A DNA stretch of 64,000 nt from Falsiroseomonas ponticola (GTDB lineage: Bacteria > Pseudomonadota > Alphaproteobacteria > Acetobacterales > Acetobacteraceae), in contig NZ_JAERQN010000001.1 in the NCBI RefSeq assembly GCF_016805305.1, positions 1,364,001-1,428,000 on the forward strand. Direction: 5' to 3'. The number at the start of each line of letters is the position of its first letter. The stretch's first letter is position 1. A program made the position numbers and the translations under genes. Shown in pieces: positions 61,262 through 64,000 of this stretch. The notes under the pieces were generated by a model, which was not told the DNA's origin, searched no databases, and saw nothing but the letters and a program-made list of their open reading frames with translations.

Positions 61262-63217
61262 TCAGAAGGCCCAGCAGGCGCAGCCGAGCGCGCCCCAGAA
61301 GCCGGCCTCGTCCGCGACGGGCGCGGCCTGGCGCGCCCAGGCATGGGCGTGGCCATGCACGCCGCAGGCGGTGGCGCAGCCGCAGGCCGCGGCCAGGCGC
61401 GCAAGGGTCTCGCCGCCCGGCACGGCTTCCGCCCGCAGGCGGGACTGGTAGCCGCCGAAGCGGTTCACCGGCGACCAGTCCGGCGATGCCGGCGGCAGCG
61501 GAGGCGCGAGGCGCGCGAAATCGCCCGCGCCATGCACGACCCTGCCGCCGACAATGGTCAGCGCGGCGCTGATGTCGCCGATCGAATCCTCCGCCACGGC
61601 GAAGAAATCGGCGTCCAGCACGGCGATGTCGGCGAACTGGCCGGGCGCGATGCGGCCCTTGCGGTCCTGCTCGCCGGAGAACCAGGCGGAGCCTTCCGTC
61701 CAGAGGCGCAGCGCCGCCTCGCGGTCCAGCCGCTTGTCCGGCCGCGTCATGCGCAGCCCGCCCAGCGTGGCGCCGGAGACGAGCCAGTGCAGGCAGACCC
61801 AGGGGTTGTAGCTGGCGACGCGCGTCGCATCCGTGCCGGCGCCGACGGGCACGCCGGCTTCCAGCATGCGCGCGATGGGTGGCGTCTCCGCCACGGCCTC
61901 GGCGCCGTAGCGCTGCAGAAAATCCTCGCCCTGATAGGCCATGCGGTGCTGCACGGCGATGCCGCCGCCGAGGCGCTTCACGCGGTCGATGTTGCGCGGC
62001 GTGATGGTCTCCGCATGGTCGAAGAACCAGCGCAGCCCCTGCAGGCCGACCTCGCGGTCCACCTCCTCGAAGACGTCGAGGGCGCGCGTGATCGTCTCGT
62101 CATAGGTGGCGTGCAGGCGGAAGGGCCAGCGGTTCTCGGCCAGGAAGCGCACCACCTCCTTCAGCTCGGGCTCCATGCCCGGCGGCAGTTCGGGGCGCGG
62201 CTCGCGGAAATCCTCGAAATCGGCGGCGGAGAAGACCAGCATCTCGCCGGCGCCGTTGTGGCGGAACATGTCGCCGCCCTCGCCGGGGCGGACCAGGTTG
62301 GCCCAGCGGCGGAAATCCGCCAGCTCCTCCTTCGCCTTCTGCGGGAACAGGTTGTAGGCGATGCGGATCGTCAGCTTGTCCTCGGCCGCCAGCTTGCGGA
62401 TCACCGCGTAGTCGTCGGGATAGTTCTGGAAGCCGCCGCCGGCATCGATGACGGAGGTGACGCCGAGGCGGTTCAGCTCCCGCATGAAATGCAGCGTCGA
62501 ATTCTCCTGCATCTCCGGCGGCAGCTTCGGGCCGCGCGCCAGCGTCGCGTAGAGGATCAGCGCATTGGGCTTGGCCAGCAGCAGGCCGGTGGGATTGCCC
62601 TGCGGGTCGCGCTCGATCTGGCCGCCGGGCGGGTCGGGCGTGTCCTTCGTGTAGCCTACGGCGCGCAGCGCGGCGCGGTTCAGCAGCGCGCGGTCATAGA
62701 GGTGGAGGATGAAGACCGGTGTTTCCGGCGCCGCGGCATTGATTTCCTCCAGCGTCGGCAGGCGCTTCTCGGCGAATTGGTGGCGCGTGAAGCCGCCGAC
62801 CACGCGCACCCATTGCGGCGGTGGCGTGCGCCGCGCCTGGTCGCGCAGCATGGACATCGCGTCCGAGAGGCTGCGCACGCCTTCCCAGCGCAGCTCCATG
62901 TTGTAGTTGAGGCCACCGCGGATCGGGTGGATGTGGCTGTCATTGAGGCCCGGGATGGCGCGCCGGCCGCCGAGGTCGATGCGCCGCGTCGCGGGACCCG
63001 CGAGGGCGATGATCTCCGCATCGCTGCCCGCCTGGAGGACCAGCCCATCGCGGATCGCGACGGCCTGCGCCTGCGGGTTCGCGCGATCCAGCGTCGTGAC
63101 CTTGCCGTTGAGCAGGATGAGGTCGGGTGGCGTCATCGCCTGTGCTCCTGGTCGCGTGGATGCGAGTGTGGCGGCGCCAGCCATCGCCGCGATGACGCCC
63201 CGGCGGGTCTCCATCAT
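61262..63217 (-). CDS. YtcJ-like amidohydrolase with a Cys/His-rich C-terminal tail
   Basis: The protein has 651 residues. METRRGVIAAMAGAATLAST is a Tat-like signal. The amidohydrolase-3 domain has DLILLNGKVTTLDRANPQAQ, the metal motif PGLNDSHIHPIRGG, WFFDHAETITPRNIDRVKR and VPVGAGTDATRVASYNPW. The last 40 residues carry Cys612, Cys614, Cys618, His621, His623, His625, Cys646 and Cys648, ending GCACWAF, a possible extra metal site. The substrate is unknown. It follows the XapX gene by 6 nt and precedes doxX by 1 nt. Confidence 0.85.
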   Translation of the reverse strand: MMETRRGVIAAMAGAATLASTRPGAQAMTPPDLILLNGKVTTLDRANPQAQAVAIRDGLVLQAGSDAEIIALAGPATRRIDLGGRRAIPGLNDSHIHPIRGGLNYNMELRWEGVRSLSDAMSMLRDQARRTPPPQWVRVVGGFTRHQFAEKRLPTLEEINAAAPETPVFILHLYDRALLNRAALRAVGYTKDTPDPPGGQIERDPQGNPTGLLLAKPNALILYATLARGPKLPPEMQENSTLHFMRELNRLGVTSVIDAGGGFQNYPDDYAVIRKLAAEDKLTIRIAYNLFPQKAKEELADFRRWANLVRPGEGGDMFRHNGAGEMLVFSAADFEDFREPRPELPPGMEPELKEVVRFLAENRWPFRLHATYDETITRALDVFEEVDREVGLQGLRWFFDHAETITPRNIDRVKRLGGGIAVQHRMAYQGEDFLQRYGAEAVAETPPIARMLEAGVPVGAGTDATRVASYNPWVCLHWLVSGATLGGLRMTRPDKRLDREAALRLWTEGSAWFSGEQDRKGRIAPGQFADIAVLDADFFAVAEDSIGDISAALTIVGGRVVHGAGDFARLAPPLPPASPDWSPVNRFGGYQSRLRAEAVPGGETLARLAAACGCATACGVHGHAHAWARQAAPVADEAGFWGALGCACWAF

Positions 63218-63223
63218 CCCCTC

Positions 63224-63493
63224 CTAGTCCGGCATCGCGGCGCGCGGGCGCGTCGCGGCATTCGACGGGAGTTCGCCCAGCAGATGGGCGCGGCAATCCA
63301 CCTGCGTGACGGCATCGCGCATCCCGCATCCCTCGATCAGGCGCCGGGCCACCGGCACGATCTGCTCCCCGGCCAGGATGCCGAGCAGCCCGATCAGCGC
63401 CACGACCGGCGGCGCGGGGGACCGCACCTGGATCACGCCATAGACAATGCCGACCAGCAGCCCGGCGCCGAGGGAGGCGAGGTAGATCTTCAT
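63224..63493 (-). CDS. XapX (DUF1427) domain protein
   Basis: The protein has 89 residues. KIYLASLGAGLLVGIVYGVI, then VRSPAPPVVALIGLLGILAG and EQIVP are the XapX pattern of two membrane helices with a Pro-rich turn. The last 30 residues are an uncharacterised cytoplasmic tail with two Cys. XapX proteins often sit beside amidohydrolases or xanthosine-related genes, as here. Start ATG 63493. Confidence 0.82.
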   Translation of the reverse strand: MKIYLASLGAGLLVGIVYGVIQVRSPAPPVVALIGLLGILAGEQIVPVARRLIEGCGMRDAVTQVDCRAHLLGELPSNAATRPRAAMPD

Positions 63494-63520
63494 CGTCCCG
63501 CTCCCCCGGCGCCGCCTGCC

Positions 63521-64000
63521 TCAGCCGCGGATGAAGGCGAGGAGATCCGCGTTCAGCGTCGCGGCTTCCGTCGTCAGCATGCCGTGCTGGAAGCCGGGAT
63601 AGACCTTCAGCGTGCCGCGGCGGAGCAGCCGCACGGCCTTCAGCGCGGAATTGCCGATCGGCACGATCTGGTCGTCATCGCCATGCATCACCAGCGTCGG
63701 CACGGAGATCGCCTTCAGATCCTCCGTCTGGTCGGTCTCCGAGAAGGCCTTGATGCCGTCGTAATGCGCCTTGGCGCTGCCCATCATGCCCTGGCGCCAC
63801 CAGTTCAGGATCACGCCCTGGTGCACCGTGGCGCCGGGGCGGTTGAAGCCGTAGAAGGGGCCCGCCGGCACGTCCTGGAAGAACTGCGCGCGGTTCGCGG
63901 CGACCGCCTGGCGGAAGCCGTCGAAGACCTCCATCGGCAGCCCCTCGGGATAGGCGGCGGTCTTCAGCATGATGGGCGGCACCGCGGCCACCAGCACGGC
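63521..64000 (-). CDS. Alpha/beta hydrolase, haloperoxidase-like, N-terminus outside window
   Basis: The visible 159 codons are the C-terminal part of a non-heme haloperoxidase/arylesterase-type hydrolase. Catalytic Asp is in LVMHGDDDQIVPI and His in PGFQHGMLT; LVAAVPPIMLKTAAYPEGLP is the usual cap region. The nucleophile Ser lies beyond the right edge. Such enzymes hydrolyse esters or lactones; halide oxidation is a side activity. It is on the same strand as the XapX-amidohydrolase-DoxX run, 27 nt upstream. Confidence 0.85.
   Translation of the reverse strand, partial: AVLVAAVPPIMLKTAAYPEGLPMEVFDGFRQAVAANRAQFFQDVPAGPFYGFNRPGATVHQGVILNWWRQGMMGSAKAHYDGIKAFSETDQTEDLKAISVPTLVMHGDDDQIVPIGNSALKAVRLLRRGTLKVYPGFQHGMLTTEAATLNADLLAFIRG

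Overview
The window is a dense, GC-rich bacterial chromosome segment. It carries alphaproteobacterial traits: a class I (archaeal-type) lysyl-tRNA synthetase, an Usg-like protein, a plant-type glutamate-cysteine ligase, CIRCE-controlled groESL, and several Bug/TctC-type solute-binding proteins. I infer an Acetobacteraceae-like organism (Roseomonas or a relative), from gene content only. I saw no rRNA, tRNA, insertion sequence, integrase, phage gene or CRISPR array. Nearly all DNA is coding, and translational coupling is very common: at least ten stop/start overlaps of 4 nt (ATGA or GTGA).

Layout. 1-4.1 kb: truncated creatininase-family gene, a membrane protein, a secreted seven-bladed WD40/cytochrome c fusion, and ubiA followed by a methyltransferase and a secreted protein made of six 20-residue YD-like repeats. 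4.2-6.3 kb: rsmE and gshA. 6.4-9.2 kb: a GntR regulator divergent from a mannonate-dehydratase-like gene coupled to a Bug protein, with two matching operators between them. 9.2-18.7 kb: class V aminotransferase, the run ctaA - multi-PAS histidine kinase - tldD, then a glycosyltransferase, a VTT membrane protein and a ubiquinone-type hydroxylase. 18.7-22.6 kb: usg, groES-groEL with two CIRCE operators flanking the promoter, a cold-shock protein and a small alanine-rich protein.

22.6-37 kb: PLP dehydratase, cytosine-deaminase-like amidohydrolase, MBL hydrolase, TerB-like protein, prolyl oligopeptidase, DinG/XPD-like helicase, asd, beta-carbonic anhydrase, and lysK overlapped by an MprF-like gene that lacks most of its synthase domain. 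37-45.2 kb: a QorB-like reductase divergent from an HxlR regulator, then a LysR - SDR - split transketolase - TRAP transporter cluster that looks like one catabolic unit. 45.2-48.2 kb: modABC plus a short ModE, with a ModE-type operator before modA. 48.2-53 kb: a maleate-isomerase-fold protein without the family cysteines, a frameshifted Bug gene, a mandelate-racemase-family enzyme and a tannase/feruloyl-esterase-like protein. 53-60.3 kb: a complete heme-uptake operon (hmuR-tonB-hmuS-hmuT-hmuU-hmuV) with two Fur-like palindromes around its promoter. 60.3-64 kb: secreted protein, DoxX protein, YtcJ-like amidohydrolase with a Cys/His-rich tail, XapX protein and a truncated haloperoxidase-like hydrolase.

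How they work together: the clearest integrated units are heme import (receptor, TonB, periplasmic carrier, ABC importer, cytoplasmic heme-handling protein), molybdate import, and the TRAP/SDR/transketolase module. I found no single system that I can defend as wholly new. The strongest leads are the lysK/truncated-mprF pair, the LysR-SDR-transketolase-TRAP cluster with its repeated operator-like motif, the WD40-cytochrome fusion and the YD-repeat protein.
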